From contig NW_006500103.1 in NCBI RefSeq assembly GCF_000471905.2, positions 3,037,383-3,101,382 on the forward strand: a stretch of DNA of 64,000 nt, given 5' to 3'. This DNA is from Amborella trichopoda (taxonomy: Eukaryota; Streptophyta; Magnoliopsida; Amborellales; Amborellaceae). Under the pieces are notes generated by a model. It was not told the DNA's origin, searched no databases, and saw nothing but the letters and a program-made list of their open reading frames with translations. Shown here one piece after another: positions 36,723 through 48,086 of the stretch (within the stretch, counting starts at the first letter, position 1; each line of letters opens with the position of its first letter). Both the position numbers and the translations under genes were made by a program.

Positions 36723-39050
36723 TAATATATTATAAAATTTTGATTTTGCACTATGATGTAGAAACATAGCCAAACATACCTAAACACATGTTATAATCAC
36801 CAAAGTAGCAAGCGACTTCCTAAAAAAAAAGAAAAAACTGAAGAAGCTTCACCATAAATGTGATGCCAAAATTGCACAAGAAAATTACCTTAAAAAAATA
36901 ACATAATACAATGCTCATAAAAAAAATAAAACCTTAACATAAACTTTTAAATCTACTAACCTTTCAAAACCCAATCGAAGTAGGCTTCAGTCGCTTCCTT
37001 TGGGATGCCAAAACCTCTCTTTTGCAACCTTTTTGGCCTCCAAAAAGATCCGTGTCGAATGCCTTTCGATTTCACAAGAATTGAAAACTCTGAGTTTCGC
37101 AATCGATTTTCAAAAAAATTTAGATTCAGGGTAAAAAACAGGTGTTCTTGGGAGGAAAATCACTCACTAGGATTTTGGGGGGCCAAAATATCCCCCATAA
37201 CCTATTTCCCCCCTTTTCAAGGGGGGAAAATTAGTAAAAATCCCTTTTTGGTGTGGCCTATTTTTGGCTCGCCAAAAGGGCCCAGGGCGGGCATCTGCCT
37301 TGGCCTATCGCCACGTCCAGGGCCGTATAACCCGAGAGCGGGACAGTGAGTCCCGCTGGCTGCCCAGGCAGCTGGGTGGGCGATTTTTTGAACTTAGCTT
37401 GGTCCTATTGTTGAATGCCGAGTTTGATAGTGAACTTATTCTCTACCGGCATTTTATATATAGGAAGGTTGTAGAGGTCCCTTATCTCATGATACGGTTG
37501 TAGTATCAATATGTTTCTAGCTATCCTATTATACAAGATCATTAACCCTCAAATACACGATGCATGATGTACATATTTCGACATTAGAGTATCCAGCCCA
37601 CCTTTGCCTCTATAAGCTCTAATATGGCAGATTAGTAGTTTAGGTTCCTAAAAGCTTTTTATTCTGTTGGGATCCTATGTTTGGGCTCTTTCTTTCTTGC
37701 ATATATACTCATAGAAATGAGAATGGACTGCATGATGCTTTCTGGACTTCCATTGTTTGCAATTAAAGATAATTAATTCCTGTACCAATATTTTCTTAAG
37801 GCTTCCTTTTTACAGCATCTTGATTAGTTACTGAAAGATTAAATATCCATTTAATCATTCATCATCATCATCATCCTTGCTTTATTTTGAGTTAAAGAAA
37901 ATAGTCCAATTTTCCTAGTTGCTTGAATGAATTTCTTCTTGGAATTAGTCTCAATATCTGCAATATCTTCGACTTCGTCTTCGGTTTCTATTGTGCTGCA
38001 TATAAAACCCTTGGTGCCTTGGTGTTGACCCTGAGGATGCTTTACTTATCTGTAAGAGGCACTGCACACAAATTTGAAGTGCATGATGGACATAAATAAT
38101 GTTCCTCAAATATCTTAAGGGAGAACTGGTTTCCTTTGACCTTTTAATAGCTGCGCTGATCTGGTCAATACTCGCCTCAATATACATGGCCTCGTTTTGT
38201 ACGTCTTCTTGCTAACTGCTCTTGGTGTAAGTGCTTATAAAGTGAAAATACTGAAAGAGCCTTTCTCAAAATTCAAATATACTCACATTACATGCATCCT
38301 GTAATGATGTAACATATACCGTGTGAGATTGCCACTTTGCTTTGGTTGGTTAGGCTTTTACGTGCTCATAGCAGATGCAATATTTGTAGGGATGATACTT
38401 GGTCCCATAAAGAAAGGGTGCTTTGGATGAACTCATAGTCAAATATCATATATATATATATATATACACACACACATGGGAAGCAGAAAATTGAAACCTG
38501 TGGCGCACGGTCTCACTCTTGGTTCATCTCTATGCTCTCTCTTGCTGATGTCAGCACTATTCACATATGTGTCCTCTCTCTTTCTCTCTCTCTCTTCCCC
38601 TTATTCTCTTCTCTGTTCCCTGATCTCTCAAAAATCCTCATCTCTTTCAAAGTTTTAATTTCTCTTGAAAACCTTAATTTCTCTCATTCATCAGTCCCTG
38701 CTAAATTTCAGACATCAATCGAGAAAGAAGCTGATGCTTGAAGAATTCAACCGAGCTTCCTCTAAAATGTTTTACTAGGTTTTGGATGGGCAAGATTTGA
38801 TTGGAGAATTGGCATCCAAGGAAACTAATAAAAAATAGCTATAGGCAAACTCTAGATCAAATTGTAGAAAGAGTTGAGAATAATCAGCCAATGAATGTTC
38901 AGGCAAGAGTCCCTAAAGGATTCTAGGGATCAAGCAGTGCTAAGCTTGTAGACGGTAGTAAAATGAAAGCAACAAGGGTTGAGATAGATGGTCAAGATGA
39001 AGAATTTTAGAGAGAGAGAGAGAGAGAGGAACTCTTTGAGAAAATAATTA

Positions 39051-39219
39051 TGCCCCACATTAATCTTGTCGTGGTTCTTTCATTGTATATATAATAATAA
39101 TACAATGGTGTAATATACACCTCACTATCTTGTCATCTGCAATATACAATTTCTTATCTTGTCATATGCAATACACACTTTCCTATCTTGTTACAATTTC
39201 CTAATTTTGTTTCTATTAC
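39051..39219 (-). repeat. Left (3') LTR of the copia element
   Basis: Matches 40340-40509. A degenerate polypurine tract (minus-strand GTTTGAGGG) lies just inside, at about 39222-39232, as expected for the 3' LTR of a minus-strand element. Confidence 0.75.
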
Positions 39220-40339
39220 TCGCCCTCAAACTCGGCTGGGGAGGCATTTGAAGCTCGAGTTTGATGCAAAGATCTTGAAAAACATCTTGTGGCAAAGGTT
39301 TGGTGAAGATATGAGGAAACAAAACGAGTGATAGGTAATCTAAGAGCAACCATTTTATGCACAAAATGGTAGTCTAACTCAATGTGCTTGTCTGTGAGTG
39401 AAAAACAGGATTAACTGTCATGTATAGAGCACTAATATTGTCACAAAAAAGTGTTGGTGGCTGAGGAAGAGGCAACCCAATATCCTAAAGAATAAAAGAA
39501 AGCCATGCCAATTCTGCAGTAGTAGATGTCATAGATCGGTATTCTGCCTTCAGCATTGGAACGAGCCATAGTCGATGGTTTCCTAGCTCCAAGATATGCA
39601 GTTGGAACCAAGATAGGTACAGGAACGACGAGTGGCTGGGCACCTAGCCCAGTCTGCATCAGAGAAGGCATATAACTGAAGGGAACTAGCAGACAAGATT
39701 CTTGTACCACATGATTGTGTACCATTGAGATAATGAAGAATCCACTTAATTGCTTGAAAATGGGCAATTGCAGGAGCATGCATAAATTGACACACTGTAT
39801 TAACACTATATGAAAGGTCTTGTCAACTTATGGTAATGTATTGGAGTGCACCAACAATGTTTCGATAAAGAGATGGATCAGGAAATGGATCAGAATTCCC
39901 ATGAATATTATTTTTCATTATCATTGGTGTTGAAATAGGTTTGGCACCGAGCATTTGAGCACAATCAAGAAGATCTCGAGCATATTTGCTTTGCGATAGA
40001 AAATTCCACATGAAAAATAAGATACCTCTATGCCAAAAAAATAGTGAAGAGGCCCAAGATCTTTTATTGCAAATTCCCTTCCAAGTTGGGAAATGAACAA
40101 TTCTAGATGATCTGAATTATCGTCAGTAACAATAATATCATCAACATAAAGGAGAAAGATAATAATGCGTTGAGTAGTGCGAGAAACAAATAAAGATGAA
40201 TCAACTATGCTGCAATAAAAGCCCAATGATAATAAATAGGCACTAAATCGATCAAATCAGACCCGTGATGCTTGCTTGAGGCCATATAAAGCTCTTTTGA
40301 ATTTGCAGACATGATTAGGATATTTTGAGCTCATAATTA

Positions 40340-40509
40340 TGCTCCACATTAATCTTGTGGTGGTTCTTTCATTGTATATATAATAATAATGCAATGGTGT
40401 AGTATACACCTTCCTATCTTGTCATCTGCAATATACACTTTCTTATCTTGTAATATGCAATATACACTTTCCTATCTTGTTACAATTTCTGAGTTTTGTT
40501 TCTATTACA
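40340..40509 (-). repeat. Right (5') LTR of the copia element
   Basis: Begins TG and ends CA and aligns along its length with the left LTR, including the CTATCTTGT-type subrepeats. No primer binding site follows on the minus strand. Confidence 0.75.
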
Positions 40510-40819
40510 AGATATGCTTCCTAACTTAGCGAGAACCATAACATAAAACTTGCGTGGGTTTTCTCAATAGTCCTGAAAACAAAGTTACATAGAGAAGTGG
40601 GTGCAAAAGCGGAAATTTCGGTGAGGACTGAGGCTATGGACCTTCATATGGGTAAGCTTCTGTAGGTCTCAATTCTAATTTGCAAATGGAATTGCAATTT
40701 GGAAACTGAATCAGGCAAGGGAAACAAAACTTCTTGTAGAACGCATACGACCGATTGTAAAGAAAAGTCATAGTACTTCCACAGTAATGGGTAGCTCAGT
40801 GCATTATATAGGCAAGGCT

Positions 40820-41327
40820 TCCCAAAAAATTTCTTCAAGAACTCAAGGACAACGAGCTAGGAAATGCGAAAGGTTTACGGTGGAGAGATCTTCACTATGT
40901 ACTAGTATGTCACTTTTTTTTGTCCTTTGCATTCTGATTCAAGTTCTCTATTCTTTCTTCTTTGTTTTTCTTTTAAATAAATAGTTCTCAATTCTTTGAT
41001 ATAGGAGACACACTTCCTTTGATATCTTAACGTAGTTCGACTATAATTAGTTTGCGATTGATAAATCTGTGTTGTTGAGACCATCCTTTCGTCTATAGGT
41101 CCTAACAGGAGAGGATCCGAAGGAGTATTCCTAAAGATGAGTCATTCTCCAAATGAAGTTCTCATCCAATCATGTTTGAGGATAGTGTGGATGCCAATAA
41201 TTTCTGATCTCTATTGGAATCAATTTTTCAAAGATTTAAGTGATGCCCATGACGAGGCTGTTCCTTTTGACAAAGTTTGGGGATCGTCAGCTCGTGGATG
41301 TAGCAATATTGTTCTTTTCAGCCATTA
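40820..41327 (+). pseudogene. Short coding-like segments, product not recognised
   Basis: A piece reading KASQKISSRTQGQRARKCER (about 40814-40873) and another reading MSHSPNEVLIQSCLRIVWMP then SDLYWNQFFKDLSDAHDE (41137-41256, after an AG at 41110) look protein-like in composition. The second ends at a stop at 41328. They could be two exons of a broken gene. I do not recognise the family. Confidence 0.25.
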
Positions 41328-41329
41328 AT

Positions 41330-44044
41330 CATTTATTCTTGTGCCTGTACTCTTCAATTTATGAAGAGCAGTGTAATGGGATATTTTGGGTGACTCATGG
41401 CATGGAGTTCAATAGTGAATATCACATTTATTTCATGTGGGTTAAGGACTTTCTCATCTATATTGGTTTATCTAGATATAGTCAGACTTTGGAATCAAGC
41501 AAACTACTTCCCCCAATTGTTTCAAGTAATCGGGTTCACAGCCTTCATTTGGTGAGTTTAAGTAGCTTTATTTGTATGATATTTTTCAAGATAAAAAATT
41601 GATATTATTGCAACTAGATTTCTGTGATGGCAACTGTTATTGATTCATCTCCTTCTGGGTTTCAATATTTTGTAATTGTGGGATGATGTTTTGCAGGGAT
41701 ATGCAATACTTGAATATATTAAAATATTTTTCCTTTCATAAGAATCTACTACAATGGATGAGAATTCTAAAATAATATTATGAGATTGGATTCAGTCGAA
41801 GAATATACATCAGATGATTTTTTTCCTGATAATATGCCTTTACTCTAATTTAGGATAATTGAGCATCTCACATTATTCATCACTCATCAGCTGTCTTGTT
41901 CCTCATTGAATAGAAACTGGGCTACAAAATAGGCTGCATGGATATATGTTAGATTTCTCAAGCACTAGTGTTTTCAGTCGATGTTGTCTAAGGTTTGAGC
42001 CGACTACCATACTACTACCTTCTATTGTGGATTATTTTGTCATGATATCTACCTGCGAGCTCTTCTGTGATTCTATTTCTAACTGCACCCTTTTATAATA
42101 CTTTCATCGACGTGAGTTGGAGCGAAATGCTCCTTTGAATGGGAAGAGTTAAGATTGTTTGTCTAAGGCCTCCTCAAGAGTTCAATCACCCTTGATGATT
42201 TTCCCAACATCCCGTGATCCTCTTTGCTTCGAATTGCAACTAAGGAATTGCTTCAGTGGTTAGAGATGTGCATCCTAACAAGATGTTTGCGGGCATGCCT
42301 GCTGTGGATGTCGTATGTGTGAAGCCAAATTACATGTGTGCCACTGTGGCAGATATGCGTGTTGTATTTTTACTTTTCATTATCTTGTTTTTAGCTAATC
42401 AGATTAATCCAATGGTTGTAGTGAATGAGTCATTGTAGAAGCTATTCTCGTAAAAGGAATTGAAAATCCTTTTGGTTAGAGAAAGAAAGTGAGAGTATGA
42501 GTTCTCTTGTGGGTTTATTGTGTGCCACGTTCAAGAGATAAAGAGTGTGAAAGAGGAACCCATTGCATTGGGTTTAGCTGTGCTGTATAAGGGACATTTT
42601 AGGGAAAGAAAGAGCTCTTTGTTTGAGGGCCTTGTTTCTCATTGTAACCTCGTATCATTCTGCCAAGGATGTAGATCACAATTTGTGTCTGCACCACCTT
42701 AAATTTGGCCTTTTTGTTGTGGTTGATGCTGTATTACTTTCTATGTTGTTGCTTTGAGTTTAAAATTGTTTTCTCATGGCAAGTTCATGAGATTTAGATG
42801 CACAGCAACTATATTGGTATCATACTTGCTTATTTTATCATCAACATGTGTCATGGGGGAAGGTGCTATATGTGATTTGATATGGTTCATCGAGTGGTTG
42901 AGACTTGAGAATAGTGTTTTAGGTTTTTTTTTCTTTTTTTTGTGGGTAGTTAGTTTTTTAAGGTTTCATTCTTTTGAAGTCCCATTAGCGTAACTTGCTG
43001 ATAAGGTACTCAGTTGAATATTAATGTATTGGGCAAGAGATAGATAGAGAACTAATGCTCAAAAAAGGAAAAATGAAAGAGAGAGAGAGAGAGAAAAGAG
43101 TGGGATCTTAGTCCGGGTTGTCAGGGTGGGGTGTGTCATCATGCATGCCTCCCAAGCTCCAAGGTTATCATTCAACAAAAAAAAAGACTAGGGAGAGAGA
43201 GAGAGAAAGTAACTTAATTTATGATAAAAATGTGGTAAAAGGTTTCTGTTAGCTGCCAACATTTACAACCATTCTCTTTCTCAGGCTTCAGACCGGTAAT
43301 GGTCCGGTTAGAGAAAGAAAGTAGCTAATAATAAAAAATGAAGAACTCGTGATTTGAAACTTTCATCTCAACTCCTACCATGGAAGAGTTATTTTTAGAA
43401 AAAACTCATTGTTTGGTCAATTTTCAATATCTACTGGATAAAAATTAGGAATATTGGGGACTGCATTTTTACTTTTTCAGTCCCTGAGGTATAAAACATC
43501 TTAAAGATTGATTTAAGATTGATGCAAATAAGTGGTCCAATTAAAAATAATTGAAACTAACTGTTCAAATATTTTTTTAATAGAATTATTAATTTTAATT
43601 TTAAAAATTTATTTATATATTCATATTCATCATGTTAGAGATTACATGTCCTTGAAAATTAGGTCCAAAATCCATCTCAAAAATAGAGTTTTAAGACGTG
43701 ACTCACTTCTACATGGACTTAGAGAAACCGGCCTAAAAAATTTTAATGAACAGTTATAAATAGGTTACTCAAATTATTAGCAAGACAATTTATCATATAG
43801 CGTATCAAATGAAAGAAACTAATTTATCAAAGAACTCCATAAGTTAACAAACATGGGAAAGCAGATGCCCAAGATGTTTTGTTAAAATTCTTTCAAGCAC
43901 AAAAATGATTCCGAATAAAAATATTTTTCCAAAAATCAAACGTGCTCATGAGCATTAGAACTCATTAGCAAGTCAAAGTACTCTAGTAGGAAATGCCCAT
44001 CACTGGTCTTATCTCACACAAATTGAGCAAACTACTAGGTTGTC
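41330..44044. other. Intergenic DNA
   Basis: No recognised gene. GA microsatellites occur at about 43076-43094 and 43193-43207. Confidence 0.4.
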
Positions 44045-44300
44045 ACCAAAAATAAATAGTAATCTAGGCTAGCTCTTCATCATCTGTTTTTCATTGGATG
44101 GTCGAGAGTGTATTAAATCAAATCGATTTGAAATTGTAGGCAGGTATAGATCTAAACAAGGCATATCTTATGAAAAAAATATTTTGGATAAAATAATTTG
44201 ATCAAAATAACCCTATAACTTTTAAAAGGTATTTTGGTCAATTTATTTTATCCAAAATTTATTTTTGTTAAAATTTTCATATGCACCTTGGTTAGATTTA
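44045..44300 (+). mobile_element. Fold-back MITE, family E-like, right arm truncated
   Basis: Starts like family E (CAAAAATAAATAGTAAT), has the central hairpin (about 44198-44245) and then loses most of the right arm. Confidence 0.5.
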
Positions 44301-44582
44301 TATAATGAGGTTATAATCACCACTATCCATTAGATTTGAAATTTAGTGGTCGATGAATCAATGTTTGGGCACAGAGTCCAAAATAAAAAAATTTAAATAT
44401 TGTAACACACTTTCATTTATTGTATTTCACATCCAATAACTAAAAGTGATGGTGACCACCTTATACCAAAACTGACCAGTCTCATAATATACAATCACTT
44501 AAAATAAAATCAAAAGATATAGGTAGATTGTTAAATAGCTCATCTCTTGTAGACATTTGGATATCAATATGAAAAATATGAA

Positions 44583-44975
44583 AAAGTTTATATATGGTTG
44601 CAACCTTAAAATGCAAAATCAAGATATGCCTAAAAAACCCCCCTATAATTAAAATGCAAAATTTCGATGTTGAAAAACCCTATAATTGATCATCTCGACA
44701 TGAAAATATAAAGATATGTAAAAAAAAAGATTTGGTATAAAAAAAATAGAGCATCTTACATGACATTATTTGGACGGTCAATTTTTCAGGATTTTCACGT
44801 GTGTATTGATCTATTTAATTTGAACCATTTCTAGAGTTCAAAAATTTGTAATTAGAGATGAAAATAGATTACCATGCTATCCTAAGAATTTTTTCACACC
44901 AAAATTTGATCTTATATAAAATTTGGAGGTGCACCTACTTTGATTGTTTAATGTTCCAACCTTATACACATTACA
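44583..44975 (+). mobile_element. MITE superfamily, subfamily A copy
   Basis: Starts AAAGTTTATATATGGTTGCA and ends near CCAACCTTATACAC, with the internal ATTGATCATCTCGACAT. Confidence 0.65.
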
Positions 44976-45499
44976 ACTTAAAAAATAAGAGTAATAGCTT
45001 AAAAATATATAAAAAATTATTTATCTTATTAGTTAGTCCAATTAATAAAAAAATAATTACAAATAACAAAAATAATAATTAAACCTAAATTTTGATTTGA
45101 TTGGACTGACCAACGTTCACACTGACATATCCTTATTTCTCAATAACAGCACCTAGAGTAGAATTCCAATCCACCGCTTATATCAAAGAATGCGTCCTAT
45201 ATCAAACGAAATTTAGCTGAAATCGAAAAGAAGAGCATTAACTCTTATTTATGAGCCTGATATTTATGGATGGTGCCATTGACACAGCATTAACGAATGA
45301 AAAGAGCCTCACCAAAAACAGGGTGGACGCCACCTTTCAAACAAGGGCACATTTATGATTCATGTGCTTTCATTTACTTATACAGGGTAAAACTCCCAAA
45401 TGATATCAATCAATTTATGAGATCTCACGGATTTGAAAGTGAAAATGTCTAAAGACCTTTGGTTTTAAAATTCAATGGGTATTAAAACTGAAAGGGTGT

Positions 45500-46370
45500 T
45501 GCAAAGCACAATTTTAAATTTTGCCTCAACATGTAATTCTTTTATAAGAAACCTTACCAAGACTTGAAAATTCACATTCAACCTTAATTATGATTTAAAA
45601 TTATGAAAACCATGCAAAACCAAACATATCTATAAACACTTAAAAATAGTAAAAATAGACTACTCCAAATAACTTATTACAATATGCATTGTTTTATGGC
45701 TTTTTATTATTATTATTATTATTTATATCTATACTCTTTCGAGTTCGAGATGATCAAGTACAATGTTTTTTTACTTCAAAACACTATTTTCTACTGAATT
45801 TTTTATATGCACCTTACTTCTATAGCATAAAGTCGCAATCTTATATAAACGTTTTTTTCCAAAATTAAAATGGTCCACTTGAGCGAAAATATGGAAAAGT
45901 CGCCGTCTTTCCCTTCTCTAGAATGTGAACGACCCAAGAGAAAGTATGTGGGGAAAGGAGTGTTCTAACACCTTGTGGCGGTTTGTATCGAGAATTTTTT
46001 TATCTGGGTTTGAATTTGGCAAGATGGTGATCTAGGTTTTCCCTAGAAGCAAATCCGGTTTGGAGTTTTAATGCACTTGGGGAAAGTATAAATAAAGAAA
46101 AAGGTTTATAGATTAAAACGTAGAATTTATCATCTCCAAATCAAAATGAATGGATATGAAAAAAAATTTAAAAATAAAAAATTTGACTCTAAAAAATAGT
46201 ACATCATGTAACACATTATTTGGACCGTCTATTTTAAAAAAATGTATGTGTTTATAGATCTGCATGATTTAAACATTTTTTTGAGTTTAAAATTTCATAA
46301 TTAAAAGTAAAAATAGATTTTAAAGTAAGAAGGTTGCGACCTCACGCAAACCACACCCATAAATCGGGTT
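45500..46370. mobile_element. Two diverged MITE-superfamily copies
   Basis: A reversed diverged copy at about 45500-45860 (ends CGCAATCTTATATAAACG) and a shorter A copy at about 46090-46370 (contains TTATTTGGACCGTCTATTTT and ends GGTTGCGACCTCACGCAAAC). Both boundaries are approximate. Confidence 0.45.
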
Positions 46371-46714
46371 TCTATTATTCAGTTCTTACTTTTAGCCCAG
46401 GCACCCCCAAGCCACCGTTTTTAATCATCCGTAGCCATTAGATAGGAGAAAGAGTGTGATCCAAAAATTAAAAAGACAAATAAAAAAATAAAAATAAAAA
46501 GTGTGGGAAGTGATTGATCCGAACTCCCAGACAAACTCACTGCTTTGGAATTTAGGGTCCATTGGACATCAAATTTATTTGCGTATATACTCATCTATGC
46601 AATAAAAATTTTGAAATGAATTTCAATTTCTAGGAGAAAATGTGGAAAATGAGTTCGCCATTTTCAGCAAAGGCCACCCAAGAAAAAGCTGGGACCAGCC
46701 CACTAGTAAGCCCA

Positions 46715-47050
46715 ACGTTTCAGATTGACCGTCACAACATCATCTCATAATGTAATTTTAATATTTTTTTTGTAAATCCAAATCACATGGAAATTTAGGC
46801 ATCCATCATTTTCATCAAGGTGCTCTTAATAAAAATATTTAAAAATAATTTACAAAAAAATGACCAAAATACCATGAAATTTTCAGGGGTAATTTAATCA
46901 ATTTAATTTTTACGAATTACGTTTTTTATATTTTTATTAGATTCTCTTATTTTAAAGAATAAACACTCAAAATTTCAAATAATTTGGATTTGTAAAAAAA
47001 ATTAAAAATACAAAATACAATCATAACCATTATATTGACCCATACTGAAT
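46715..47050. mobile_element. Fold-back MITE of the D/E type
   Basis: Inverted arms around the hairpin GACCAAAATACCATGAAATT..CAGGGGTAATTT (about 46861-46905). The outer ends are diverged. Confidence 0.5.
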
Positions 47051-47399
47051 CTAGGTCATTGGACTTACATTGTAATTGTTAGCTAGTAAATGTTAGCATT
47101 CCCATACTAAATTTTTGTGACAGGAAAATGAAAGAATATATATATATACAAAAATTCTCCCAATACTTGAAATTATTTTCTATTTGAATTGCTTTGCTTC
47201 ATAATTAGAATGTTGGGCAAAATTATAACTCAATAATATGGGATATCTCTCTATAGTTGTGTTATGGAGCTCAACTTACGTTGTAGCCGCAACATTATAA
47301 GACGTTTTCAAAAAAATCTTAGTTTTTAAATTGTCCTACGGACACCTCTCTCTCTCAATAAATTGTGTTAGACGCAACTATATATATATATATATATAT

Positions 47400-47775
47400 G
47401 AAAAAAGTTAATATAGAACCGAGGCTTTACACAATCGACTTTGAGCCTACTACAAAAATTTCACTCGAAGAAGTTATTTTGATGCCCAAGTATCCTCAAA
47501 TTGATCATCTCAACATCAAGATGCATCAAGTTTTGAAAATAGTGTACTTTGTAATGTATTTTTAAACCGTTAATTTTCAATATTTTCAAATTTTCATAGA
47601 TCCATCAATCTACACTATTTTTGAAGCTTTAAACTTTATAAATAAAAATGAAAATACATTTTAAAGCTATCGCAAATATTTTCAGTATTGAAACTACATT
47701 CCTCAATACTATTTGAAAGTAGGCTCTAATTTGATTGTTTGGAGCCTAGGCTCTATACAACACGAACCCTATCGA
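47400..47775 (-). mobile_element. MITE superfamily, subfamily B copy
   Basis: Begins directly at the end of a TA run (about 47381-47399) and ends GAGCCTAGGCTCTATACAAC. The internal hairpin region ATCATCTCAACATCAAGATG is present. Confidence 0.65.
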
Positions 47776-48086
47776 TATTGCATAACCGAACGAATAACTG
47801 CTCCTTATTACCCCAAAAAGGCAAAAGAACTGCTCGTCCAAGTTTCAGTTTCTCACCATCCATTCGTCAACTAAGCCCCTGATAAACACAATTAAAAAAA
47901 GAATAAAGTCTTTTAAAAATATTAAAAAAATTACCCACCACCCAATAAAGATTGAAACCAACATAATGCAGAAATTAATGCTACTAATCTTCCAAATGAT
48001 GACACTTGCATCTCATTCCAAAAAAAAATTTGAAACCTACTCGATAAAATATAATTAAAGAAACTTAAAAAAAGAAACCACACGCG

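Larger units (their letters stand above)
35001..39050. other. Intergenic repeats and unclassified DNA
   Basis: Includes the 200-bp tandem repeat and the RTE tail. From 37005 to 37370 a GC-rich stretch has an open frame with no recognisable domain. TA and GA microsatellites lie at about 38448-38464 and 39010-39029. Confidence 0.4.
39051..40509 (-). mobile_element. Internally deleted Ty1/copia retrotransposon with ~170-bp LTRs
   Basis: Direct repeats at 39051-39219 and 40340-40509 are close to 90% identical; the right copy begins TG and ends CA, while the left copy lacks the terminal CA. Between them, the minus strand encodes a copia polymerase remnant. From right to left: the reverse transcriptase stretch KYPNHVCKF, ALYGLKQAS, FLLYVDDI and KDLGPLHYFFGIEV (about 40330-40020), then YARDLL (about 39990) and an RNase H part (FSDADWARC, about 39650). 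The right LTR joins directly to mid-reverse-transcriptase sequence, so the primer binding site, gag, protease, integrase and half of the reverse transcriptase are gone. Frameshifts and stops interrupt the rest. Flanks show no matching target-site duplication. Confidence 0.85.

Noticed and set aside
37005-37503. Open frames in the GC-rich stretch
   Set aside because: No recognisable domain; the composition suggests a repeat.
39041-40515. Target-site duplication around the copia element
   Set aside because: Outer flanks AATTA and AGATA do not match.
42256-42702. Short open frames with possible protein character
   Set aside because: No motif, no plausible splice partners and ordinary length for random AT-rich DNA.
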